A stretch of DNA of 41,369 nt from DASPTH01 sp046727575 (lineage in GTDB: Bacteria; Actinomycetota; Acidimicrobiia; IMCC26256; DASPTH01). The notes under the pieces are model-generated. The model made no database searches and had not been told where the DNA came from. It worked only from the letters and a program-made list of their open reading frames with translations. Where the stretch lies: positions 1 through 41,369 of the forward strand of contig JBKPCV010000106.1 in NCBI GenBank assembly GCA_046727575.1, written 5' to 3'. Made by a program: the position numbers and the translations under genes. Positions 1 through 8,121 of the stretch are shown in pieces; the first letter of the stretch is position 1; the number at the start of each line of letters is the position of its first letter.

Positions 1-156
1 GAGCACCCCGAGGTGCTGGGAGATCGCGGAGCGGGTGACCTCTCCGAAGTGATCGGCGATCGAGGTCGCCGGGAGTTCGCGGGCCCACACCAGCCGCAGG
101 ATCTCCCTGCGTCGGGGCTCTGCCAGCGCCTTGAGGGCCGCGTCCACACCCGTCAT
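1..156 (-). CDS. ArsR-family transcriptional regulator, 5' part only
   Basis: The complement strand from 156 reads MTGVDAALKALAEPRRREIL and continues in one open frame to the window edge, giving 52 codons. The LAEPRRREIL start and the later TRSAISQHLGVL segment are the first helix and the recognition helix of ArsR/SmtB winged-helix repressors, which bind DNA as dimers and usually repress their own operon. The C-terminus lies outside the window. No Shine-Dalgarno is visible; TAAGT occurs twice upstream (159-163 and 175-179) and could be part of an operator. Ligand and target are unknown. It is the first of three ArsR-type genes in the window. Confidence 0.8.
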   Translation of the reverse strand, partial: MTGVDAALKALAEPRRREILRLVWARELPATSIADHFGEVTRSAISQHLGVL

Positions 157-227
157 ATTAAGTCACTGCTTGCGTAAGTGTCAACTAAATCTTGTCGCCG
201 GGCGCAGGCGCCGGAAGCGTCCCCAGG

Positions 228-452
228 TTCGGCGCCCGCGACTCACCGGCCGTCGGCGTCGTGCGCACCGCGAGCGAAGGCTTCCTGGTGTGATCACCAA
301 CTCCTAACGAAGTTCGCGCCAACGAAGTCGGCATGTTCTTGGACGACAACGAAGACTGGCGGGAGATCGCGGAGCTGCTGACCGAGAGCTACCGCATCCT
401 CGCGCCCCGCGCCATGCGAGCCGCGTCGAACCATCCGCGGGCCGCACACTAA
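228..452 (+). pseudogene. Relic of a YjbR/MmcQ-like protein (C-terminal part)
   Basis: The frame ending at the TAA at 450-452 reads VGMFLDDNEDWREIAELLTE then SYRILAPRAMRA. A Trp followed by an acidic helix and then SY(R)xxAP is the usual C-terminus of the small YjbR/MmcQ (PF04237) DNA-binding-like proteins. In the same frame a TGA stop at 291-293 interrupts the sequence, and no start codon with ribosome binding site is found upstream. I read it as a decayed gene whose last 40-50 codons are still recognisable. It lies between an ArsR gene on the other strand and the operator of the next ArsR gene. The family assignment is from memory of the motif only. Confidence 0.4.
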
Positions 453-490
453 GGACTTGGCCTTAGTATCGTGTCGGCGCGATACTAAGG
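449..490 (+). promoter_or_regulatory. Operator and leaderless promoter of the ArsR-AHSA1 operon
   Basis: A perfect 11-bp inverted repeat has arms CCTTAGTATCG (461-471) and CGATACTAAGG (480-490), separated by 8 bp. A further half site CTAAGG (449-454) forms a second palindrome with CCTTAG (461-466). TTGGCC (457-462), an 18-bp spacer and GATACT (481-486) make a plausible -35/-10 pair, and the ATG follows the -10 box by only 7 nt, so the mRNA is probably leaderless. A repressor bound to the repeat would cover the promoter, which fits autoregulation by the ArsR protein encoded at 494. Confidence 0.7.
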
Positions 491-493
491 CGT

Positions 494-832
494 ATGGCTA
501 AGCGTTCGGTGCAGCTCGACACTTTGTTCCACGCATTGGCCGACCCGACCCGTCGAGCGGTGATCGAGCGGCTCGGACGCGGGCCGGCGGCGACGTCGGA
601 GCTCGCTCGACCCTTCGACATGGCGTTGCCCTCGTTCACGCAGCACCTCGATGTGCTCGAGCGCTGTGGCGTCGTGCAATCCCGCAAGCAGGGACGAGTT
701 CGGACCTATCGCCTGGCGAACAAGCCCTTGGAGACCGCCGAGCACTGGCTGGCCGCGCAACGCGAGCAATGGACCCGACGCCTTGATCAGCTCGATGACT
801 ACCTCGACGACTTGAAGGAGCAATCGCGATGA
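494..832 (+). CDS. ArsR-family transcriptional regulator
   Basis: A 112-aa winged-helix protein. The N-terminal LFHALADPTRRAVIERL and the later PSFTQHLDVLERCGVV, followed by the wing RKQGRVRTYRLA, are the standard ArsR/SmtB fold. It has no CxC metal motif, so it belongs with the non-metal ArsR proteins that accompany AHSA1/SRPBCC genes. The ATG overlaps no ribosome binding site because the operator ends 3 bp before it, so the start is set by the leaderless promoter. It overlaps the next gene by 4 bp (ATGA), so the two are translationally coupled. Expected to repress its own operon. The ligand is unknown. Confidence 0.9.
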   Translation: MAKRSVQLDTLFHALADPTRRAVIERLGRGPAATSELARPFDMALPSFTQHLDVLERCGVVQSRKQGRVRTYRLANKPLETAEHWLAAQREQWTRRLDQLDDYLDDLKEQSR

Positions 833-1323
833 CTCTCTCCAACATCCACGAGCCGAACCCCGATCTCGATCTCCTGCTGGAACGGGAGGTCGATGTACCA
901 AGAGAGCTCGTCTGGGCCGCGTGGACCCGGCCCGACCACCTCAAGCAGTGGTTCGCACCCTTGCCGTACACGACGACCGACTGTGAGATCGACCTTCGCC
1001 CCGGCGGCATCTTCCGCACGGTGATGCGGTCCCCGGAGGGGCAGGAGCAGGTGAACGTCGGCTGCTACCTCGAAATCGTCGAGAACGAACGGCTCGTCTG
1101 GACTACCAACCTCGGTCCTGGCTTCCGGCCGTCCAACCAGTCAACGGAACTCCCCTTCACCGCTGTCATCTCCCTCGAGCCGTCCCAGCGAGGCACGAAG
1201 TACTCGGCGCTCGCGATGCACGGCGACATCGACTCCTACAAGCGCCATGCCGAGATGGGATTCCACGACGGTTGGGGAACAGCACTCGATCAGCTGGTCG
1301 CAATGACCGCCGCGATGCACTGA
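829..1323 (+). CDS. AHSA1-type SRPBCC domain protein
   Basis: A 164-aa protein with the AHSA1/START-like (SRPBCC) pattern: REVDVPRELVWAAWTRPDHL near the N-terminus, then QWFAP, then a DLRPGGIFRTVM strand, and a C-terminal helix ending in GWGTALDQLVAMTA. Such proteins form a deep hydrophobic pocket, and many are encoded directly after an ArsR gene, as here (4-bp overlap at 829-832). They are thought to bind small hydrophobic ligands. No catalytic residue can be assigned. A second ArsR-AHSA1 pair is found at 28782-29578. Confidence 0.88.
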   Translation: MTLSNIHEPNPDLDLLLEREVDVPRELVWAAWTRPDHLKQWFAPLPYTTTDCEIDLRPGGIFRTVMRSPEGQEQVNVGCYLEIVENERLVWTTNLGPGFRPSNQSTELPFTAVISLEPSQRGTKYSALAMHGDIDSYKRHAEMGFHDGWGTALDQLVAMTAAMH

Positions 1324-1393
1324 CCGACGGCGGCCCCGGCCGCCGCATCCTCCAAGGAACGACGACCCGTTTCCCAATGACAGGAGCCCTCCT

Positions 1394-2098
1394 ATGAGAA
1401 GTGTTCTTGCGTCGACCTTCGTCACGCTCGACGGTGTCATGCAGGCACCGGGCGGTCCCGAAGAGGATCCGACCGGCGGCTTCGCGCACGGTGGATGGGC
1501 GGTGAACCATTGGGACGACGCGATGTACGCCGCCATGGCGGAGAGTCACGCTACGCCCTTCGACCTGTTGCTCGGTCGGAAGACCTACGAGATCTTCGCG
1601 GCACACTGGCCCCACGTCGGCGATGGCGAACGCGATGCACGCGGCGGCACGGCCAGCGAGGTCGACGACCCGGCCGCGGCGGCGCTGAACTCGGCCAAGA
1701 AGTACGTCGCCTCGCGAACCCTGGAGACGCTGCAGTGGAACAACTCCACGCTGCTCGAGGGCGACGTCGCCGACGCTGTGGGCAAGCTCAAAGCCCAAGA
1801 CGGCCCGGACATCGTCGTCCAGGGCAGCAGTGACCTCCTCCAGACTTTGTTTCAGCACGACCTCGTCGACGAGTTCCGGATCTGGACGTTCCCTGTCATC
1901 GTCGGTCCCGGCAAACGGCTGTTCGGGGACGGCACCATTCCCGGTGGCGTGCACCTCGTCGACTCGAAGACGTCGAGCACGGGCGTGGTGATGGCCACTT
2001 ACCGGCGGTCCGGCGAGATCGATATCGGTTCGTTCGAATTCGCGAACCCGACCGACGAGGAGATCGAGCGTCGCACGCGACTCACCGCCGAACGCTGA
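1394..2098 (+). CDS. Dihydrofolate reductase-like (RibD C-terminal domain) protein
   Basis: A 234-aa protein of the DHFR/RibD-C superfamily. Visible marks are the N-terminal STFVTLDGVMQAPGG, the LLLGRKTYEIFAAHWP segment (NADPH-binding GRKTYE motif of the family), the central DIVVQGSSDLLQTLFQHDLVDE, and PVIVGPGKRLFGDG. Family members use NADPH, but most of these stand-alone actinobacterial copies have no known substrate and are not the essential DHFR. The ATG at 1394 is preceded by AGGAG at 1382-1386. It follows the ArsR-AHSA1 pair by 70 bp and may be cotranscribed, as is common for this trio. Confidence 0.88.
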   Translation: MRSVLASTFVTLDGVMQAPGGPEEDPTGGFAHGGWAVNHWDDAMYAAMAESHATPFDLLLGRKTYEIFAAHWPHVGDGERDARGGTASEVDDPAAAALNSAKKYVASRTLETLQWNNSTLLEGDVADAVGKLKAQDGPDIVVQGSSDLLQTLFQHDLVDEFRIWTFPVIVGPGKRLFGDGTIPGGVHLVDSKTSSTGVVMATYRRSGEIDIGSFEFANPTDEEIERRTRLTAER

Positions 2099-2144
2099 GG
2101 CACTACCCCTCGAATCGGCGCGCCGAGCGAATCGACGTCGAGAG

Positions 2145-3344
2145 TCATTGCACGCGTGGCTCCCGAGGTAGGCCGAGCAGGCGCTCAGCGAGGATGTTGC
2201 GCTGGATCTCGCTGGTGCCGCCCATGATCGAGTTGGCGCGCGACGACAACAGGCGAAAGACCCATCGTCCGCGATCGACCGCGTGATCGTCGCCGGCTGT
2301 CAGGAGTGCGTCAGCCCCGAGCACCGCGACCGCCGAGTCAGCGAGCCGTTGGCTCATGCCCGACCAGAAGAGCTTCACGAGGCTCGACTCGGAGCCGAGC
2401 TCCTCCCCGCATTCGAGGCGCGCGAGCGTCCGCGCGTTGTGCAGGCGGAAGATCTCCACCTCGATCCAGGCCTGTGCGAGCCGCTGGCGCACGAGAGCGT
2501 CAGTCAGCGCACCGCGACGCGCGCAGGTCTTCCACAGGAGGTCGATCGCCACCTCGTGGAGCACCTGCTCCTTCCAGATGAAGTTGGCACCGCGCTCGTT
2601 GGCGAGCGTCGTGTTGGCGACGCGCCAGCCATCATGCTCCGGCCCGATCAGGTTCGCGGCCGGGACTTCCACTTCATCGAGGAAGACCTCGTTGAACTCG
2701 CTCTCCCCGGTGATCTGGCGCAGCGGACGGACGTCCACACCCGCGGTCGCCATCGGGACCGCGAGCATCGAGATCCCGCGGTGCGGCGGCGCGGCAGGGT
2801 CTGTCCGCACGAGCCCGATACCCCAGTTCGCCCAGCGCGCGTGCGACGACCACACCTTCTGACCGGTGACGACATACGTGTCGCCGTGCTTTTCCGCTCG
2901 CGTCGAGAGCGCCGCAAGATCGCTCCCGGCGTCGGGCTCGCTGAACAGCTGACACCAGATGTCGTCGCCGGACAGGATCCGCGCCATCCACCGCGCCCTC
3001 TGCTCCTCGGAGCCGTGCGCCATCAAGGTGGGTCCGACGAGCGTGACACCCGCGCGCCCCAGGATCTGGGGCGCGTCGGCGCGGGCAAGCTCCTCGTTGT
3101 AGATGGCAACCTGCGTGAGTGACGCGCCGCGGCCGCCGTACTCGACCGGCCAGTGGATGCCGACCCAACGTCCGGAGTGCAATGTCCGCTGCCATTCGCG
3201 CAGCAACTCCGCCTCCTCGGGGCTCGCCGCGACGTCGACACCGGGCCGAGGGTGCTCGCGCAGCCACGAGCGCAGCTCGTCGCGGAACTCCTCGTCGGCC
3301 GGAGCGAGCCCAACGGGTCTGTCTCGGTGAGTAAGCGCGTCCAT
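2145..3344 (-). CDS. Acyl-CoA dehydrogenase (FadE type)
   Basis: A 399-aa flavoenzyme of normal length. It has the acyl-CoA dehydrogenase signature WCQLFSEPDAGSDLA (residues 130-144), the VTGQKVWSSHA strand (159-169) and the C-terminal GGTSEIQRNILAERLLGLPRE (about 375-395) that contacts FAD and closes the active site. It would form a 2,3-double bond in an acyl-CoA and pass electrons to ETF. The style resembles the mycobacterial FadE proteins used for steroid and branched acyl-CoAs, some of which work as heteromers; no second FadE gene is adjacent. A -10-like TATGGT lies on the complement of 3365-3370. Divergent from the epoxide hydrolase, with 147 bp between them. Confidence 0.93.
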   Translation of the reverse strand: MDALTHRDRPVGLAPADEEFRDELRSWLREHPRPGVDVAASPEEAELLREWQRTLHSGRWVGIHWPVEYGGRGASLTQVAIYNEELARADAPQILGRAGVTLVGPTLMAHGSEEQRARWMARILSGDDIWCQLFSEPDAGSDLAALSTRAEKHGDTYVVTGQKVWSSHARWANWGIGLVRTDPAAPPHRGISMLAVPMATAGVDVRPLRQITGESEFNEVFLDEVEVPAANLIGPEHDGWRVANTTLANERGANFIWKEQVLHEVAIDLLWKTCARRGALTDALVRQRLAQAWIEVEIFRLHNARTLARLECGEELGSESSLVKLFWSGMSQRLADSAVAVLGADALLTAGDDHAVDRGRWVFRLLSSRANSIMGGTSEIQRNILAERLLGLPREPRVQ

Positions 3345-3491
3345 AGAGAGGAGAGTCGCGGCGAACCATAACGGATCGCACGCGTCCGACGATGGCGTTC
3401 GCCGGCGCCTCGGAATGCTCCCTCTCGTCGAGCAACCACGCGCTCAGCCGGGCAGAATCAGACGCTCGGATCCGCGGCGACAAGGAAGAGC

Positions 3492-4637
3492 ATGACTGAG
3501 GACATCGAGAGGTTCCAGATCCGCGTCGACGACTCGGTTCTGGACGACCTGCGCAGCCGTCTCGCGCACACCCGCTTCCCCGACCAGATCGACGACACCG
3601 GCTGGGAGTACGGGATACCAACCGATTACGTGCGCGAGTTGGTCGAGTACTGGCGCGATCAGTACGACTGGCGCGCGCAGGAGGCACGCCTCAACGAGTT
3701 CGAGCAATTCCGTGCGCGTGTCGACGGCCAGTCGATCCATTTCATCCATGCGCGCTCGAATCATGCAGATGCCTTTCCGCTGCTCATCGTCCACGGCTGG
3801 CCCGGCTCCGTCGTGGAGTTCCTCGACGTCATCCCGCGGCTGACGCACCCAGAGGTTCACGGTGGCGGCGCGGCGGACGCTTTCCACGTCGTCGCGCCCT
3901 CGCTTCCCGGCTACGGGTTCTCGGAGCCGACCCGGACGCGCGGCTGGGACCCGCGGCGCATCGCGCACGCGTTCATCGAGTTGATGCGTCGTCTCGGTTA
4001 CGCGCGCTTCGGCGCGCAGGGCGGCGATTGGGGCGCGCAGGTGACGACACGGATCGGCGCGCTGGATCCGCAGCACTGCGCGGCCATCCATCTCAACATG
4101 CCGATGGCCAGTCGGACCAGGGATCCCGGAACGCTGACCGAGGAGGACAAGGCGGACCTCGCGGCGATGGAACTCTTCCAGCGCGAGGAGTCCGGCTACG
4201 CCCAGGAGCAAGGGACGAAACCACAGACGTTGGGCGTGGCGCTCAACGACTCGCCGGCCGGGCTGCTGGCCTGGATCGTGGAGAAGTTCAACACCTGGAG
4301 CGACTGCGACGGCGACCCTGAACGTAGCTACACGCGCGATCAGCTGATCACCAACGTGATGGTCTACTGGGTGACACAGACGATCACCTCCTCGGCACGG
4401 CTGTACTGGGAGATGAGGCACGCCGCCGCGTCGGGAGAGGTGCCCGAGTTCGTCGGAGTTCCCACCGGCGTCGCGCGCTACCCCAAGGAGGTGCTGCCCT
4501 TCCCGCGCTCGTGGGTCGAACGCCACTACAACGTCACGCACTGGGCCGTCATGCCGCGCGGTGGACACTTCGCCGCCATGGAACAGCCCGCGTTGTTCGT
4601 CGAGGACCTGCGGAACTTCTTCCGAACGGTGCGGTGA
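3492..4637 (+). CDS. Epoxide hydrolase (EHN-domain alpha/beta hydrolase)
   Basis: A 381-aa protein with the N-terminal epoxide-hydrolase (EHN) domain (about residues 5-110, including RFPDQIDDTGWEYGIP) followed by an alpha/beta-hydrolase fold. HGWPGS (101-106) supplies the oxyanion hole. GGDWG (177-181) holds the nucleophilic Asp179. ARLYWEMR carries a likely epoxide-polarising Tyr, and the His lies in GGHFAAMEQP near the C-terminus. It opens epoxides to diols through a covalent ester intermediate. The ATG has a GGAAG-type ribosome binding site just upstream. It converges on the D-aminoacylase-type gene with 23 bp between the stops. Natural substrate unknown. Confidence 0.93.
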   Translation: MTEDIERFQIRVDDSVLDDLRSRLAHTRFPDQIDDTGWEYGIPTDYVRELVEYWRDQYDWRAQEARLNEFEQFRARVDGQSIHFIHARSNHADAFPLLIVHGWPGSVVEFLDVIPRLTHPEVHGGGAADAFHVVAPSLPGYGFSEPTRTRGWDPRRIAHAFIELMRRLGYARFGAQGGDWGAQVTTRIGALDPQHCAAIHLNMPMASRTRDPGTLTEEDKADLAAMELFQREESGYAQEQGTKPQTLGVALNDSPAGLLAWIVEKFNTWSDCDGDPERSYTRDQLITNVMVYWVTQTITSSARLYWEMRHAAASGEVPEFVGVPTGVARYPKEVLPFPRSWVERHYNVTHWAVMPRGGHFAAMEQPALFVEDLRNFFRTVR

Positions 4638-4660
4638 CGCGTCTCGGCTCGGGAACGCCT

Positions 4661-6319
4661 TCAGGCGATATCCGGATGCATGCCCGGCCGCCGCTCGAGC
4701 GAATCGAGCTGCGCGCCGTCGATGCGGATTGGCGTGCCGTTGACGAGTACGTGCCGAACGCCGCTCGGCTCCTCGGCGGTCAGGCGTTCCGCATCCGCCG
4801 GGAAGTCGCGCACGCGACGCACGGGGCCGGGGCCGACCGTCTGCGGATCGAACACGCAGACGTCGGCCCAGAATCCTTCGCGCAGGTAGCCCCGGTGCGC
4901 GAAGCCGAAGATGTCGGCGGGCTCACCGCTCACCTTGCGCACCGCCTTCTCCATCGGCATGAGCTCGCGCTCGCGCACCCAGTTGCCGAGGAGGTCGGTG
5001 TACAGCGGCGCGTCGCACAACTGGTCGACGTGCGCGCCCGCGTCGGAGAGGCCCAGTACGACCTGCTCGTGCGTGAGCAGGTGGCGCACGGCATCAACGT
5101 CATCGTTCGCGATGTACGCGCGGAAGCGCGTTTCGAGGTCCTCCTCGAGCGCGAGCTCGCACATCATGTCGAGTGGGCTGCAGCCACGCTCGCGTGCGAG
5201 GTCGGACACACGCCGGCCGACCAGCTCAGGAAACCGCTGCGACTCGCTCACCTCGAAGGTCTCCCAGCGCGGCTTCATCCCCGTCTGCACGTCGTCCAGG
5301 TCCGCCGCCGCGCGTGCCCGCCAGGCGGGATCGCGGTACGCGGCAATGCGCTCGCTACGGCTCCGCTGCAGCAGCTCGCCGAAGACCGTGCCGACGTTGA
5401 GGTTGTACGCGTCGGCCATCGTGAACTGCATCGTGAGCGGCCGGGGCGTGACCTGCGGCCAGACCTGCGCGCCGCGCGGGACGTTCTCCTCGTGCAGCCG
5501 GAGCTGCGGGAAGTGTCTTCCGCCCGCGGCCGCGAACAGCGGCCACATCAAAGGGCGCCCGATGCGCGCCTGCAGCGCGTAGAAGTCGGGATAGCTGCAC
5601 TGCTCGCCCGGCGTGGCGAGCACCACGCCCTTGCCCGCCTGTCCGACCGTGACGAACAGTGCTTCGACCTCGTCGCGAGCGGCGAATCGGCTCGGCACCG
5701 GCTTCCCGTCGACGCCCCGGTGGGCGAAAGAGAAGCTGCTCGAGAATCCCGCCGCGCCCGCGTCGAGCGCCTCGCGCACGAGGTGGCGCATGCGCCCGAT
5801 CTCATCGGGCGTGGCGGCGCGTTCGTAGGCCGCGTCGCCCATCACGTAGAGCCGCAGCGCAGAATGGCCGATGTACGCCGTGAAGTTCAGCACGGTCCCG
5901 CGTCGGCGAACCGCTTCGAGGTACTCGGGAAACGTCTCGAACTCCCAGGAGATTCCCGCGGTCAGCGTCGCCGGATCCATGTCCTCGACGTTCTCGAGCG
6001 TGCGCACGATCACGTCGTGATGCTCGGGGCGGGTGGGTGCGATCGTGAAGCCGCAGTTGCCCGCGACCACGGTGGTGACACCGTGATACGACGACGGCCT
6101 GAGGGCGGGATCCCAGAAGACTTGCGCGTCGTAGTGCGTGTGGATGTCGATGAAACCGGGAGCGACTGCGCACCCCGAGGCGTCGAGCTCACGATCGCCC
6201 GAAAGGTTCGGCGCGATCTCGCGGATCACACCGTCCGCGATCGCCACGTCGGCAGCGCGGCCGGGCACACCGCTCCCGTCGAAGACCGTTCCTCCCCGGA
6301 CGACGATGTCGGCTGCCAT
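4661..6319 (-). CDS. D-aminoacylase-type amidohydrolase
   Basis: A 552-aa amidohydrolase with the small beta-sandwich start (ADIVVRGGTVFDGSGVPG), the metal motif GFIDIHTHYD (His60, His62) and GNCG (Cys89), which in N-acyl-D-amino-acid deacylases helps hold the zinc. GLSDAGAHVDQ near residue 450 carries the conserved Asp. The C-terminal strands (YLREGFWADVCVFDP) complete the sandwich. The family includes D-aminoacylases, but many actinobacterial members sit in catabolic operons with unknown cyclic amide or ester substrates. It is the third gene of a minus-strand operon (amidohydrolase 6858-7970, VOC 6356-6868, this gene), 36 bp after the VOC gene. Confidence 0.9.
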   Translation of the reverse strand: MAADIVVRGGTVFDGSGVPGRAADVAIADGVIREIAPNLSGDRELDASGCAVAPGFIDIHTHYDAQVFWDPALRPSSYHGVTTVVAGNCGFTIAPTRPEHHDVIVRTLENVEDMDPATLTAGISWEFETFPEYLEAVRRRGTVLNFTAYIGHSALRLYVMGDAAYERAATPDEIGRMRHLVREALDAGAAGFSSSFSFAHRGVDGKPVPSRFAARDEVEALFVTVGQAGKGVVLATPGEQCSYPDFYALQARIGRPLMWPLFAAAGGRHFPQLRLHEENVPRGAQVWPQVTPRPLTMQFTMADAYNLNVGTVFGELLQRSRSERIAAYRDPAWRARAAADLDDVQTGMKPRWETFEVSESQRFPELVGRRVSDLARERGCSPLDMMCELALEEDLETRFRAYIANDDVDAVRHLLTHEQVVLGLSDAGAHVDQLCDAPLYTDLLGNWVRERELMPMEKAVRKVSGEPADIFGFAHRGYLREGFWADVCVFDPQTVGPGPVRRVRDFPADAERLTAEEPSGVRHVLVNGTPIRIDGAQLDSLERRPGMHPDIA

Positions 6320-6355
6320 CTCAACTCATGCTCCCGCTCTCGGCGCCTGCGGCGA

Positions 6356-6868
6356 CTACTCCACCCGGGGCAAGCTCGGGCCCCGCTCGCTGCGGCGCAG
6401 GGTACTTGCGCCGCTGTCGCTCGCCTCTCCCTCGCGACGATCAGAGGATGTCGTCGGATAGATCATGAATTCCAGAAGGTTTCCATCAGGATCGCGCACA
6501 TAGACGCTCGAGGCATCCGCCCGCCGACCGCCTTGTCGCTCGACGGGGCCCTCGATGATTTCTGCTCCTGCGTTGTCGAGCAGTGCGTTCAGCGATTCCG
6601 GTGATCCGTCCCACACGAAGCAGAGATCGCCGCACGGCGGCTCCGCTGCCGGTGCCCGCAGCGTTACGTCTTCGCGTTGCCACGTCGCGGGACGATGGAG
6701 GTTGATCATCTGGTTCCCGACATACACAGACGCCGCGTAGGGATTCTCGGCAATGTCGAGTCCGAGTGAGCGATAGAACGCCAACATGGCTTCGGTGTTC
6801 TGCATCGGAAGCGACGCGTGGTCGAGGCCGACGATGTTCCCGTTGCGGCGCGAGCTCTCAGGAGACAT
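6356..6868 (-). CDS. VOC-family (glyoxalase/dioxygenase fold) protein
   Basis: A 170-aa protein with two beta-alpha-beta-beta-beta modules: VGLDHASLPMQNTEAMLAFY at the start and SVYVRDPDGNLLEFMIYP at the end of the domain. Candidate metal ligands are His17, His58, Asp81 and Glu133. Glu133 lies in the standard LLEF position; Asp81 stands where many family members have His. The start at 6868 is chosen because the frame further upstream only shadows the preceding gene; it overlaps the stop of that gene by 11 bp, showing translational coupling. About 35 disordered, Arg/Ser-rich residues follow the domain. Substrate unknown; VOC proteins include ring-cleaving dioxygenases, epimerases and thiol-dependent lyases. 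Confidence 0.85.
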   Translation of the reverse strand: MSPESSRRNGNIVGLDHASLPMQNTEAMLAFYRSLGLDIAENPYAASVYVGNQMINLHRPATWQREDVTLRAPAAEPPCGDLCFVWDGSPESLNALLDNAGAEIIEGPVERQGGRRADASSVYVRDPDGNLLEFMIYPTTSSDRREGEASDSGASTLRRSERGPSLPRVE

Positions 6869-7970
6869 GCGGGAACGCGTACAGCCGAGCGCAGTTGGTT
6901 GCCGTGATCTTGCGACGGTCTTCTTCCGGCAGTGCGCCGAGGGTCTCTCCGATGGCGTCCAGCGAGTGGGGGAACGTGCTGTCGGTGTGCGGATAGTCCG
7001 ACGCCCACATGCATGATTCGGCGCCCAGGAGCGGAATGAGCTGCTCACCCAACGCGTCCTCTTCGAAGGTGGCGAACACCTGGCGATGGAACAGCTCGCT
7101 CGGCGGGATACGCGTCGAGTAGTCGATCTTGTCCCCGAGGTTGCGCCACTCCAGGTCCATCCGCTCCAGGAAGTACGGGATCCATCCGACCCCCGACTCC
7201 GCCAGTACCAGCTGCAGGCCGGGATGCCGCTCGAGCGCGCCGCAGAACATCATCGTCGCAAGCGGCTCGTCGAGCTGAAGCGGCAAGACAGACGCGAACG
7301 CCGCCGACTGCCACTTGCCCATCCGGTAGCTGAGGTTGGACCAGGTGCCATCCTTGAGATGGAAGCTGACGGGCAGGCCTGTGTGCTCCGCAGCAGCCCA
7401 GAGCCGGTCCCAGACTTGATCGCCGACGTCGATGTCGAACACGTCGATGATCGCACCCCGGTGGCCGAGCGCCGCACAGCGCTCGAGCTCGGCGGATGCG
7501 GCCTCAGGTGAGTGGCCGGGCAGGAACGCGAGCACGCACAGCCGATCGGGCGCAACCGCGTTGAATTCCTCGACCGCCCAGTCGTTCCATGCCGCGTACG
7601 ACGCGTTCTGCAGCGCGGGATCGCGGATCGGGAAGCCCAGCGCGACAGGCCCGTAGATCACCGATGCACACAAACCGTCGCGGTCCATGTCCTCGAGCCG
7701 CAGCTTCGGAGTGCTCGCGCGGAAGCCGTCGTCCTCGATGCCGGCGCGCCCAATCGCGCTGAGGTTCTTCAGCACTTTGCTCGTCGCGGGAAGCCCGCTG
7801 CCGCCCATCACACGATCTTCGCACACCCATACCGACTCGCCGTCACGTGTGACAACGCGCGGACCGCGCTCGACCAGGTCGCGCGGCAGCCGCGACTCCC
7901 AGAGATTGCGCGGCACCGCGCGGAGATCAAGGTGATCGTCGCAGGAATAGACGCCCGTTGTCGCATCCAT
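6858..7970 (-). CDS. Amidohydrolase_2-family hydrolase/decarboxylase
   Basis: A 370-aa protein of the PF04909 amidohydrolase family (TIM barrel, related to ACMSD and gamma-resorcylate decarboxylase). The N-terminal metal motif is SCDDHLDL, then PVSFHLKDG, LVLAESGVGWIPYFLERMD and the catalytic WASDYPHTDSTFP. The start at 7970 is chosen over an upstream in-frame ATG because GGGAG lies 5-10 nt before it and the DDH motif follows at once. A -10-like TAAGCT is on the complement of 7990-7995. It heads the operon that continues with a VOC protein and a D-aminoacylase-type enzyme, and it is divergent from the BVMO. Confidence 0.9.
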   Translation of the reverse strand: MDATTGVYSCDDHLDLRAVPRNLWESRLPRDLVERGPRVVTRDGESVWVCEDRVMGGSGLPATSKVLKNLSAIGRAGIEDDGFRASTPKLRLEDMDRDGLCASVIYGPVALGFPIRDPALQNASYAAWNDWAVEEFNAVAPDRLCVLAFLPGHSPEAASAELERCAALGHRGAIIDVFDIDVGDQVWDRLWAAAEHTGLPVSFHLKDGTWSNLSYRMGKWQSAAFASVLPLQLDEPLATMMFCGALERHPGLQLVLAESGVGWIPYFLERMDLEWRNLGDKIDYSTRIPPSELFHRQVFATFEEDALGEQLIPLLGAESCMWASDYPHTDSTFPHSLDAIGETLGALPEEDRRKITATNCARLYAFPHVS

Positions 7971-8121
7971 ATCGTCTCCCTCGAGCGTGAGCTTACGGGG
8001 ACGCCGATCTCGCGTCGGTGGTCCGAACGGCGCGTCGCGAGCGATCACACGCGCTGGTCTGGCAGGCTATGACGCCGACGTCCGAGTTGCCCCTTGGGGC
8101 AGTGCGACGAGCGGAGTGCCC

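Noticed and set aside
2115..2126. TCGGCGCGCCGA palindrome between convergent genes
   Set aside because: Too short for a stable terminator without a loop, and frequent by chance at this GC content.
4511..6604. Very long plus-strand open frame (about 697 codons)
   Set aside because: It is the antisense shadow of the D-aminoacylase-type gene, caused by high GC; it has an Arg/His/Glu-rich, repeat-free composition and no family pattern.
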